Shown one piece after another: positions 1-8,293 of a DNA stretch of 64,000 nucleotides (position 1 is the first letter of the stretch; every line of letters starts with the position of its first letter). The notes under the pieces were generated by a model, which made no database searches, had not been told where the DNA came from, and saw nothing but the letters and a program-made list of their open reading frames with translations. Both the position numbers and the translations under genes were made by a program. This stretch comes from Aulosira sp. FACHB-615 (lineage in GTDB: Bacteria; Cyanobacteriota; Cyanobacteriia; Cyanobacteriales; Nostocaceae), in contig NZ_JACJSE010000028.1 in NCBI RefSeq assembly GCF_014698045.1, positions 1 to 64,000 on the forward strand, in the 5' to 3' direction.

Positions 1-9
1 AGGTAGTTT

Positions 10-303
10 TTGTGTGGAAACTTGAGCATCCCATGTCTTTCCCCTCTCTGTCACCCTTGTCTCAGTGAAATTCCCCCTATATCAAGCTTTCAGGACTTTT
101 CTGCACCACTAAGGTTAGCCAGCTTCAACTACACAGGCACAAATCCCATCGCTAACGGTTACATCAGAGGCATACAATCTGGGTCAAATACTCTCATCCA
201 AGTTGACGCTGATGGTGTTGGTAGCAGTGCAACTTTCAGCACCTTAGTTACACTCAATAACTTTACTGCTAGTAACTTCAGCCAAAGCAACTTGATTTTC
301 TAG
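10..303 (+). pseudogene. Remnant of type I secretion C-terminal target domain
   Basis: The C-terminal 60 or so residues read GYIRGIQSG, then NTLIQVDADGVG, then LVTLNNFTASNF. This pattern is typical of the C-terminal secretion signal of large RTX/VCBS proteins exported by type I systems (the VC_A0849-type target domain). The first 35 residues do not look like that family, and an in-frame stop lies at 4-6, so only the tail of the parent gene survives. No ribosome-binding site precedes the TTG start. It is best read as debris of a giant secreted protein, not as a working gene. Confidence 0.6.
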
Positions 304-360
304 TTTAAGAATTTATTCAGAGGCTAGGGCTGTAGAAATATAGCCTTATCCTTTACCGCC

Positions 361-495
361 GATGTTAGTGCTTGGTTTGATTGGGCAAGACGGCAAAGGA
401 TCGTGATTGCGATGTCTGGTGGCGTTGCGTATACGCCGGAGGGTGAGGCGGTTGCGTTGGCGGAAATGATGCGGCGGTTTCCGGTGGGGGGATGA
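361..495 (+). pseudogene. 3' remnant of Rep-like plasmid gene
   Basis: The plus strand translates to DVSAWFDWARRQRIVIAMSG followed by a stretch ending AEMMRRFPVGG and a stop at 493-495. This nearly matches the last 44 residues of the complete gene at 34709-35884. Upstream of 361 the similarity stops abruptly. The minus-strand open frame over the same bases is a shadow. This is one of several broken copies of the same gene in the window. Confidence 0.8.
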
Positions 496-504
496 TAGCA
501 CAAG

Positions 505-604
505 TATTAATTGCGAATTGCGTTAGCGAAGCGGTAGCGAGTCTTCGAGCGTCCGCCGCGAATTGCGAATTGTTGTGATGCGGCGGTTTCCGGTGCAGGG
601 GTGA
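505..604 (+). repeat. Short cyanobacterial repeat and duplicated gene tail
   Basis: The motif GCGAATTG occurs on both sides of a core containing GCGTTAGCGAAGCGGTAGCG. This is the style of short interspersed repeat common in Nostocales genomes. Directly after it, 576-603 repeats the very end of the Rep-like gene (GATGCGGCGGTTTCCGGTG), so that tail occurs twice about 100 bases apart. It looks as if a short repeat inserted into, or recombined with, the remnant at 361-495. No gene is seen from 604 to 829. Confidence 0.5.
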
Positions 605-829
605 TATTAGCCCTCTTATGTCAAACTGGGAAAAGCCAATCCCTGAAAGCATGAGCGGAACTTTACTTTTCAGCTTTTGGCTAGAAATTTTAGTTTTTAT
701 TAGAAAAGAAAGACTCAAAGCTTGATTAGATAAAGGTTTCAATGTTGAGCTACAATTATTGCTTTCCAAAAGTAACAGAACAGGGTTAAAAGCGGGTAAT
801 TTAGCTTATATTTTTAAGCTCAAGCTTCT

Positions 830-3214
830 TCAAGAATAATTTATCCCTTGAACTTTTTGCCCTGTTAATTTTTCTTGTAACTCCAAACACTCCTTTACTA
901 ATGGGATAGTCAATTCTCTTGACATCTGTAACGCTTTTTGGCAGTATTCCCATGCTTGTTGGGGTTGGTTAGTTTTGTGATAAAGTTCTGCTAAGTTTTG
1001 GAGAACGGTTGCTTCTCCTGCGGAGGATTGAATCTCACGAAAAATAACTAAAGATGCTTGTAAATTTTTAAGAGCTTGGTCGTACTTTTCTATTTTTATT
1101 TGTGCATAGCCTATATTTACTAACGCAAATGCTTCTCCGTGACGATTTCCTATTTCTCTAGCGATCACTAAATATTGTTGTAAGAAGTCAACTGCTTCTT
1201 GATGATGCCCTAAATTACCATAAGCAAGCCCTAAATTGCCTAAAGCATTACTTTGTAATTGATAGTCCCCCATTTTTTGCCCAATTTCTAGCGACTGCCG
1301 ATAGTAAGCAATTCCTTCTTGATATTGCCCTAAAATACAATAAACTATTCCTAAATTGCCCAAAGTATTAATCTCTAGCAGAGGATTACCTATTTTTTGT
1401 GAAATAACTAATGCTTGCTGATGATAATCGATTGCCTGTTGGTACTGACTTAAACTAGTGTGAACAAGTCCAAGATTATTTAAAGCACTACCTTCTTGTT
1501 GGGGACTACCTATTTCCCTTGAAATTTCTAATGCTTCTTGATGATAATTAATTGCTTCTTGATACTGTCCTAAATTACTATAAGCAAGACCAAGATTGCC
1601 TAAAACATTACATTTTCCTTGACAATGTCCTATTTGCTGATTAATTATTAAGGCTTGCTGATGGTAGTTAATTGACTCCTGATACTGCCCTAGATCGTTA
1701 TAAATAATTCCCAGACTTCCCAAAGCATTACTCTCAGTTTGAGGAGTACCTATTTCCCTTGAAATTTCTAAAGCTTGTTGATTGTATTCAATCGCTTCTC
1801 GATATTGTCTTAATAAATAGTAAATAACCCCCAAATTTTGTACGGCATTACTCTCTCCTTGACGATCCTCTATTTCTCTCAAGATGAATAAAGCTTGCTG
1901 ATGGTATTTAATCGCTTTTTGATACTCTCCTAAATCACGATGAACTACCCCAAGATTACCTAAACTTTTACCTTCTCCTTGACGATCGCCTATTTTTCTA
2001 ACAATTGTTAAAGCTTGCTGATGGTACTCAATCGCTTTTTGATATTCTCCTAAATAGTTATAAACAAGTCCCAGATTATTTAAAGCACGACTCTCCCCTG
2101 GAAGATTCCCTATTTGCTTAGTAATCACTAAGGCTTGCTGATGGTATTTAATCGCTTTTTGATATTCTCCTAAATTCTTATGAACAATTCCGAGATTATT
2201 TAAAGTATTACTCTCTCCTTGGCGATCTCCTATTTCTCTAGCTATTACTAAATTTTGCTGGTAGTAATAAATTGCCTTTTCATACTCTCCTAACTGATCG
2301 TAAACAAGTCCAAGATTGACGAAAGATGAGCCTTCCCCTTTGCGATTATTTACTTCTTGTGAGATAATCAAAGCTCGCTGATAATAGTCAATCGCTTTTT
2401 GATATTCTCCTAAAGAGTAGTAAGCAGATCCCAGATTACCTAAAACAATGCCCTCATTAATGCGATTGCTAATTTTTCTTAAAATAACTAGAGCTTGCTG
2501 ATGATAGTTAATTGCTTTCTGATAGTCTCCTAATTGACGATGAATATCTCCCAGATTACTTAAGATGCTACCCTCTGATTGATCGCTTATTTGTCTACTT
2601 ATTACTAAGGCTTGCTCAAGGTAATCAATTGCTTTTTGATATTCTCCTAATCCACTATTAACAAGCCCCAAACCGCTTAACGACGCTATTTCTCCACTAA
2701 AAAAGCCTATTTCTCTAGCAATTTTCAGACTATTTTGATAAGCTTCAATTCCTTGGGAATAGTTGGATAAACCATAATGAGCCATTCCAACACCATCATA
2801 ACAAGCCATACTTATTTGCGGACTTGTCTTATCCTTTAATTGCTCACATAATTTGAGTTGTTCTTGATAATATCCCCATAAATGTAATAGCCAATATAAT
2901 TGTGATTCTGAAGATGAGTTCAAAGGTTTTATAAACAATTGACTAGCTCTTTCCTGGTCTCCAACTTCGCAGAGGTGGCAAAATGTTTCAAGAAAACCTC
3001 TAACTTTCTCTAAATTTGTTGCGTTTGGCTGGTAATCATACTTTGTAAGCCAATTAATTATAGCTCTGTAATGAGTACGCTTCCAACTAGGCTTAATTGA
3101 CTTTATTACTTTAGAGTCAATACCAAATTCTAATAAAATAGATTCTCCAAGAAGAGTAATTTTTAAATCTTCTGAATTGATTTTTGAAAAATTTAATTCT
3201 ACAAAATTGTTCAT
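830..3214 (-). CDS. TPR protein 1 (receptor-like), STAND-associated
   Basis: This 794-residue protein is almost entirely tetratricopeptide repeats. About sixteen 40-residue units of the form LGEYQKAIDYxQQALVIxREIGDRxGExxxLxNLG run from about residue 135 to the end. Residues 20-125 form a domain shared with the next three upstream genes: a KPSWKRTHYRAIINWLTKY box, then NLEKVRGFLETFCHLCE, then WGYYQEQLKL. TPR arrays of this type usually sense a ligand or partner in STAND ATPases. The gene is last in a seven-gene minus-strand cassette headed by an RHH regulator. It lies 215 bp after TPR protein 2, a gap with no recognisable gene. Acting as a separate sensor arm is inference. No signal peptide or membrane segment is visible. 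Confidence 0.88.
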   Translation of the reverse strand: MNNFVELNFSKINSEDLKITLLGESILLEFGIDSKVIKSIKPSWKRTHYRAIINWLTKYDYQPNATNLEKVRGFLETFCHLCEVGDQERASQLFIKPLNSSSESQLYWLLHLWGYYQEQLKLCEQLKDKTSPQISMACYDGVGMAHYGLSNYSQGIEAYQNSLKIAREIGFFSGEIASLSGLGLVNSGLGEYQKAIDYLEQALVISRQISDQSEGSILSNLGDIHRQLGDYQKAINYHQQALVILRKISNRINEGIVLGNLGSAYYSLGEYQKAIDYYQRALIISQEVNNRKGEGSSFVNLGLVYDQLGEYEKAIYYYQQNLVIAREIGDRQGESNTLNNLGIVHKNLGEYQKAIKYHQQALVITKQIGNLPGESRALNNLGLVYNYLGEYQKAIEYHQQALTIVRKIGDRQGEGKSLGNLGVVHRDLGEYQKAIKYHQQALFILREIEDRQGESNAVQNLGVIYYLLRQYREAIEYNQQALEISREIGTPQTESNALGSLGIIYNDLGQYQESINYHQQALIINQQIGHCQGKCNVLGNLGLAYSNLGQYQEAINYHQEALEISREIGSPQQEGSALNNLGLVHTSLSQYQQAIDYHQQALVISQKIGNPLLEINTLGNLGIVYCILGQYQEGIAYYRQSLEIGQKMGDYQLQSNALGNLGLAYGNLGHHQEAVDFLQQYLVIAREIGNRHGEAFALVNIGYAQIKIEKYDQALKNLQASLVIFREIQSSAGEATVLQNLAELYHKTNQPQQAWEYCQKALQMSRELTIPLVKECLELQEKLTGQKVQGINYS

Positions 3215-3429
3215 TACTTCTAACCTTTTAACAAAATAAAGCTTTGATTTTTATTTATCTAGAAGAAAGAGATATATAATTTTCACAAATGATTTAAGAC
3301 TGCTATATAACTATTTTTAGTAAATATTTTTTCGATTTCAACAATATTATCTACTCTAAATCTTAAAAAAATTAGTATTAACTTCTCTATATATTCCAGT
3401 TGCGCTGCGTCGTTTAGTAGAAGAACGAG

Positions 3430-4602
3430 CTAATTACAGTTATGCCTGTGCCAAATTCTGAAGAACTTTAGAACCAAGTGAGTCAATGTCAGATTGATTT
3501 GTGCAAGAAAGATTCCCTGGCGATCGCCAATTCTCCGCGTAATTGCTAAAGCCTGTCGATGATATTCAATAGCTTGCTGATAATTACCCATACCCCCATA
3601 GGTAGATCCCAAATTGCCTAGTGCAACTCCCTCGCTGAATAATTCTCTTGTTTCCCGTGCTATGGACAGGCTTTGTTCAAAGCAGGATATTCCTTGAGCA
3701 TACTGTTTGGTTCGTCGGTAAAGCTCTCCCAAACAGTTTAGGGCAATCGCTTCCCCAGAAGGATTCTCTAGCTCACGGGAGGTTGTCAGGTATTTCTCAA
3801 AGTATTCAGATGCTTTTGCATAATTCTTGAGGTAGCCATAGGCGTTTCCTAAGTTCCCCAGAGCTTGGGATTCCAGGACACGATCACCAAGTTGGCAGGC
3901 AATTGCACGGCATTGTTCTAAGCTGTTAATTGCTTTGTAAAACTGTCTCAGATTACCATAGGTATTCCCCATATCCCCCAATGCTCTGGCTTGTTCTGGA
4001 AGAAGTTTTGCATCTGTAGCAATTTTGAGGCTGTCTTCAAAATAACCGAAGGCCTGCTTGAATTTTCCCATACCAGCATAAGCAATACCGAGATTATTCA
4101 AAGCATTAGACTTTCCCTGAAGGTTATTGCTGGCGTGTGATTGCTCCCTAGCTTTTTGAGAATAGGAAATTGCCTCAGTGTAATTTGCAAGACGAGCATA
4201 TACATTTCCTAAACCGACAAGGGCAATCACAGACAAGGTAGACGGAACATTTTCATTTTCTGCAAGCCTTTTATAGATTTCAATCTGTTGACTGTAATAA
4301 CCCCATATCTCTAGCTGTCGATACAATGTATAGCTTGTCCCAGTGATTGTATTAATAGAAACAGACAAAACAATTTCAGCTTTCTGCCATTCCACAATTT
4401 CGCAGAGATGGTGGAAGGCTTCTAAATACCCCTGTACTTGTTCTAGGTTGGAAGCATTTGCTTTAGGTTGATATTTTTCCAACCAATTATTGACTGCTCG
4501 ATAGTGAGAACGCTTTGAAGATGGTTTGATGTTTTTGAGCGAACCTATGTCAATATTTATTTGTTCAAGAACTGATCTACCGGAAGGTATAACACTTTTC
4601 AT
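3430..4602 (-). CDS. TPR protein 2, short, C-terminus truncated
   Basis: This 390-residue protein carries the same N-terminal domain as its neighbours (residues 8-115: SGRSVLEQINID, KRSHYRAVNNWLEKY, NLEQVQGYLEAFHHLCE, WGYYSQQIEIY). About six 40-residue TPR units follow. The last unit, ending RQALAITRRIGDRQG, runs into a tail (LVLKFFRIWHRHNCN) that does not look like TPR. The three sibling proteins continue with ordinary repeats, so this gene has probably lost its 3' part. It starts only 6 bp after the stop of TPR protein 3, which suggests translational coupling. The role is inferred to match its siblings. Confidence 0.85.
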   Translation of the reverse strand: MKSVIPSGRSVLEQINIDIGSLKNIKPSSKRSHYRAVNNWLEKYQPKANASNLEQVQGYLEAFHHLCEIVEWQKAEIVLSVSINTITGTSYTLYRQLEIWGYYSQQIEIYKRLAENENVPSTLSVIALVGLGNVYARLANYTEAISYSQKAREQSHASNNLQGKSNALNNLGIAYAGMGKFKQAFGYFEDSLKIATDAKLLPEQARALGDMGNTYGNLRQFYKAINSLEQCRAIACQLGDRVLESQALGNLGNAYGYLKNYAKASEYFEKYLTTSRELENPSGEAIALNCLGELYRRTKQYAQGISCFEQSLSIARETRELFSEGVALGNLGSTYGGMGNYQQAIEYHRQALAITRRIGDRQGIFLAQINLTLTHLVLKFFRIWHRHNCN

Positions 4603-4608
4603 ATTTTT

Positions 4609-6819
4609 TTATGAATTGCTTTGCAATATGGAAACTGACAGTTGCGCTGCTAGATCCTGACAATCTCGCAGAATAGGTATGTTCAACTCAGTAGCGATCG
4701 CTAGTGCTTCATTGCAGTATTTTATTGCTTGCTCCAGTTGTCCTAATTTTTGATGCAATTCTGCAAGACTCCGCAGTACCAATGCTTCATTTGCCAAGAA
4801 ATGAATTGCTTTGGATTTTTCCAATGCTGTGAGCAAATACTGTTGGGCTTGTGAGTATTGCTCCAGTTGTAGCAAAGTTGTCCCCAAGTTAACCAGCATT
4901 GTGACTTCGCCTCGTTGGTTTTGCAGTTCCTGAGCTAATTCCAGACTTCGTTGATAAAACTCAAATGCCTGTTCATACTGCCCTACACAAAAGGCAGTGT
5001 CACCTAGACCTGCCAGGGCAAGACGTTCTTGGTCTCGGTCATCTGTTTCCCAGGCAATTCCTAAACTCTGCTGATAACATTGTATCGCTTTGGTATAGTC
5101 CAAAAGCCCCAGGGAAGCATTGCCTAAATGCCCCAACATTGTGCTTTCACTACCGCGATCACCAATTTCTTGAGCAATCCTCAATGCTTGCTGATGATAC
5201 TCAACTGCCTGTTCATGGTTCCCCTGAGCATCATCAATTAATCCTAAACCTGTAAGTGCCTGACTTTCACATCTGCGGTCTTGAATTTCCCGGCTAATTT
5301 GCAGGCTTTGAGAGTAGGAGGTATTTGCTTGGGAGTAGTTACCCACTGAGAAGTAAGCGTTGCCTAGTGTACAGAATGAAGTTGCTTGCCCACGTCGATC
5401 CTGAAGTTCTTTAGCAATTGTCAGGCTTAACTGGTGATATTCAATAGCTTCAGTAGCATAACCCAAACTCTGGTAAGCGTTACCCAGGTTCCCTAACGCA
5501 TTTCCTTCAGCCTGACGATCTCCTACCTCACGAGCGATTGCCAAGTGCTGTTGATGATGCTCGATTGCTTTGACAAAATCTCCCAAACCTGCATAGGCAT
5601 TGCCCAAATTCCCCAAGGCTTCCCCTTCTCCCCGGCGATTTTGATGAGTTCGAGCTAGTTCTAACGCCTGTTGATGACAAGTAACAGCCTGCTGGTAATT
5701 TCCCAGCCCGTAGTATACCAGCCCCAAATTGCCAAGGAACATTTGCTCTGCTCTGTAGTCTTGAAGCTGTTGCAGAATGTTTAAACTTTGCTGGAGATAA
5801 TCAATTGCATCGGTGTATTGACCTAGATAATAATAGTTGAGTCCAATATTTCCTAGCGCATACCCTTGCGATTGTGGGTCTTGGTTCGCTGCCGCAATTT
5901 CTGTATGTTGTTGTTGTAGGGCGATCGCTTTTGCATACTCTCCACGCGCAGTATGAACATTAGCTAAACCGTTCAAACAAACGGTATCCCATGCTGGATC
6001 GACCTTAAACAAGAGGTTTTCGTAAAGTTGAGCCTGCTCTGTGTAATAACCCCAAGTCTTTAGTTGGTTGTGAAATTCTTCGAGTGTAGGTGTATTAAGG
6101 TTAACAGATATTAATGTGCTGGCTGCATTCCAATTATCTGCTTCACACAAATGGTAAAAGGATTCCAGATAGCCTTTAACCTGTTCTAGATTCTGAGTGT
6201 CGTGTGGCGGGTGATACTTGGTGAGCCAGTTGATTACTGCTCGATAATGAACTCGGTACGGGTTGTGTCGGCTTACCTTCAAGTCTTCTTTCTTGATTCC
6301 TAACTCTGCTAGAACCGATTGTCCCGAAGGTATGACTGATGCAACTGTCAGTGGAATTGTTTGTCCTAAAGCTTCATAAGATTGCCGCAATCCCACCAGT
6401 GCGTTCAACTCCAGCGATAGGTGGTGAATTTCTTGGACGATCTCTAGTCCTTGCTGAGTATAATCGATTGCTTGGTTGTACTGCTTCAGTTCCAGGTAGG
6501 TGCGTCCTAAAGCGATAGCAGAAGATGCAATTAGCCAGCGATCATTAATGGATTGGGCAATCTCCAAACACTGATGATGAGATGCGAGCATTTGCTCGTA
6601 TTGCCCATCTTCGGCTTCCAGTTTTTGATAAACCCAGCCTAAACTGAGTAGGGCGATCGCTTCTAAACGTTGATCAGGTAAGCTTTGGGAAATTTTCAAA
6701 CTCTGCTGATAGCAATTTAGAGCTTCAGCGTATTTTTCTTGAGAGTAATAAGCTTCGCCTAAATTGATAAATTGTTGAGCTTGATCTATCAGTTCTTGAT
6801 TCTTTTTTTTCGTATCCAT
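4609..6819 (-). CDS. TPR protein 3 with internal shared domain
   Basis: This 736-residue TPR protein differs from its siblings in layout. Residues 8-150 are TPR units, then the shared domain appears inside the protein at about residues 155-275 (SVIPSGQSVLAELGI, YRVHYRAVINWLTKYHPP, NLEQVKGYLESFYHLCE, WGYYTEQAQLYENL). About eleven more 40-residue TPR units follow, ending with a partial unit (AIKYCNEALAIATELNIPI). The leading TPRs look like an extra block added in front of the common domain, perhaps from another sibling. The gene lies 64 bp after TPR protein 4 and 6 bp before TPR protein 2. It is cytoplasmic by appearance. Confidence 0.87.
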   Translation of the reverse strand: MDTKKKNQELIDQAQQFINLGEAYYSQEKYAEALNCYQQSLKISQSLPDQRLEAIALLSLGWVYQKLEAEDGQYEQMLASHHQCLEIAQSINDRWLIASSAIALGRTYLELKQYNQAIDYTQQGLEIVQEIHHLSLELNALVGLRQSYEALGQTIPLTVASVIPSGQSVLAELGIKKEDLKVSRHNPYRVHYRAVINWLTKYHPPHDTQNLEQVKGYLESFYHLCEADNWNAASTLISVNLNTPTLEEFHNQLKTWGYYTEQAQLYENLLFKVDPAWDTVCLNGLANVHTARGEYAKAIALQQQHTEIAAANQDPQSQGYALGNIGLNYYYLGQYTDAIDYLQQSLNILQQLQDYRAEQMFLGNLGLVYYGLGNYQQAVTCHQQALELARTHQNRRGEGEALGNLGNAYAGLGDFVKAIEHHQQHLAIAREVGDRQAEGNALGNLGNAYQSLGYATEAIEYHQLSLTIAKELQDRRGQATSFCTLGNAYFSVGNYSQANTSYSQSLQISREIQDRRCESQALTGLGLIDDAQGNHEQAVEYHQQALRIAQEIGDRGSESTMLGHLGNASLGLLDYTKAIQCYQQSLGIAWETDDRDQERLALAGLGDTAFCVGQYEQAFEFYQRSLELAQELQNQRGEVTMLVNLGTTLLQLEQYSQAQQYLLTALEKSKAIHFLANEALVLRSLAELHQKLGQLEQAIKYCNEALAIATELNIPILRDCQDLAAQLSVSILQSNS

Positions 6820-6883
6820 TCAGACTGTCAGTTATAGCATTTATTGTTTGGCTTTCAATGCTATTTTTGTTGTAAAGTTTAAC

Positions 6884-8293
6884 TCATGTATCACTTCCAA
6901 GTGCCTCAGTGATTGCTTGTTCGACTGATAATACTCGCCCGGCATCCCATGCAGTTTTGAGGGCAGTTTCGCCTATGAGAGTCTGCAAAGTAGCTATGCT
7001 ATCTCTATATTCGGGAAGATCGGCGAGCGGAAGAATACGCTGAGTTTTATCACGCAGGATTTCTGCACTTCCAAATAGACGCGCTCCTCGTTCAGGCTGC
7101 TCTAATACTACTGCAAGACGAGCAAATCCCTCCAAGGCAAAAGCAACACCAGCTAGATGTTGGGACTCATACCAAATTTTTATATTTTCCTTGTAGCAAT
7201 CACGTACAAGCTTATAATTTTTTTGCCTAAATGCGACTCGCCCCAAAATATGACATGACAAAGCAATACCATTTTTGTTTTGTAATTTTCTAAACAAATC
7301 TAACGCATTTGTTATGTAGTTATAGGCAGATAAATTATTTTCAAGATTCAACATTAGAATACTTAAGCTATATAAAGACCAAGCAATTCCAGAGCGATTA
7401 TCTAGTTTTTGGAATAGATTAAAAGCTTCATTTGTGTACAGAATTGCCTCCAAATTTTTACATTGATCTGCTAGATTTCTTCCCCAATTATAAAGTATCC
7501 AAGCATGATTAATCTTTGTTTTTTCTTCTACAAGATAACTATCATAAATTTTTTGAATTTCTTGATATATTTCTTCAACTTTTGTATAATTGTTTTGATT
7601 AGTATAAATTCTGGCTATATCATTAAGTACAGAAGCAATACCTTGATATTGCCTTAGTTCTCGGAACAAAATCAATGCTTGATTATAGCAAGTAAGAGAT
7701 TCTAAGTCTTTTCCATTATCAGCTTGTAAAAGTCCTAATTCATGCAATGTCTGTGCGCTATTTTGCTTGTCTCCCATTTCGTGAAAAATAGCCAGAGCTT
7801 GATTGAGGTTATTTTGCGCTTCTCTAGAATCAGTTAACCAACGATATGCAATACCTAGACTCTTCAAACAAATAGCATCTATTTGATGATTTAGCTTGCC
7901 AAAAAGTTTACCATAAAGATTGATTTGTTCTCTATAATAACCCCACAGACCCAGTTGAATACCTAATTCCTGATTTTTAAATGTGTTGAGTTGAGTTGAT
8001 AGAAGAATAAGCGCAATTTCCCAAGCTTCCAGTTCAAACAAATGGTAACAAGCTTCGAGATAACCCTTAACTTTTTCCAAATTAGTAGACTCTGGATTAA
8101 CTTTATATTTACTAAGCCAATTAATAACTGCTCGATAGTAAGTCCGCTTTATTCCTTGCTTCATTACTTTAACAGTAGTTGAATCAATATCAAGCAATGC
8201 TAAAATTTCCTCACCAGAAGGAGTAATACTCGCTTTTTCTGAATCATTTTGCGTTTTAGCTTCTAACTCAACTTGGTTATTCATATTCTTCAC
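6884..8293 (-). CDS. TPR protein 4 with AfsR-type C-terminal tail
   Basis: This 469-residue protein opens with the shared domain (SITPSGEEILALLDID, KRTYYRAVINWLSKY, NLEKVKGYLEACYHLFE, WGYYREQINLYGKL). Degenerate TPR/helical repeats follow. The C-terminal 75 residues (QPERGARLFGSAEILRD then GRVLSVEQAITEAL) match a tail known at the end of AfsR/LuxR-type STAND regulators. That supports the idea that these TPR proteins are detached sensor halves of STAND proteins. The open frame can start at GTG 8293, but ATG at 8284 (MNNQVEL) is preferred because it follows a GGGTGAAG stretch. Either start overlaps the upstream CHAT-TIR-STAND gene, indicating translational coupling. Confidence 0.87.
   Translation of the reverse strand: MKNMNNQVELEAKTQNDSEKASITPSGEEILALLDIDSTTVKVMKQGIKRTYYRAVINWLSKYKVNPESTNLEKVKGYLEACYHLFELEAWEIALILLSTQLNTFKNQELGIQLGLWGYYREQINLYGKLFGKLNHQIDAICLKSLGIAYRWLTDSREAQNNLNQALAIFHEMGDKQNSAQTLHELGLLQADNGKDLESLTCYNQALILFRELRQYQGIASVLNDIARIYTNQNNYTKVEEIYQEIQKIYDSYLVEEKTKINHAWILYNWGRNLADQCKNLEAILYTNEAFNLFQKLDNRSGIAWSLYSLSILMLNLENNLSAYNYITNALDLFRKLQNKNGIALSCHILGRVAFRQKNYKLVRDCYKENIKIWYESQHLAGVAFALEGFARLAVVLEQPERGARLFGSAEILRDKTQRILPLADLPEYRDSIATLQTLIGETALKTAWDAGRVLSVEQAITEALGSDT

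Noticed and set aside
365..769. 134-codon minus-strand frame
   Set aside because: It is antisense to the Rep-like remnant and a repeat; the plus strand matches a known gene tail and the protein has low-complexity composition.
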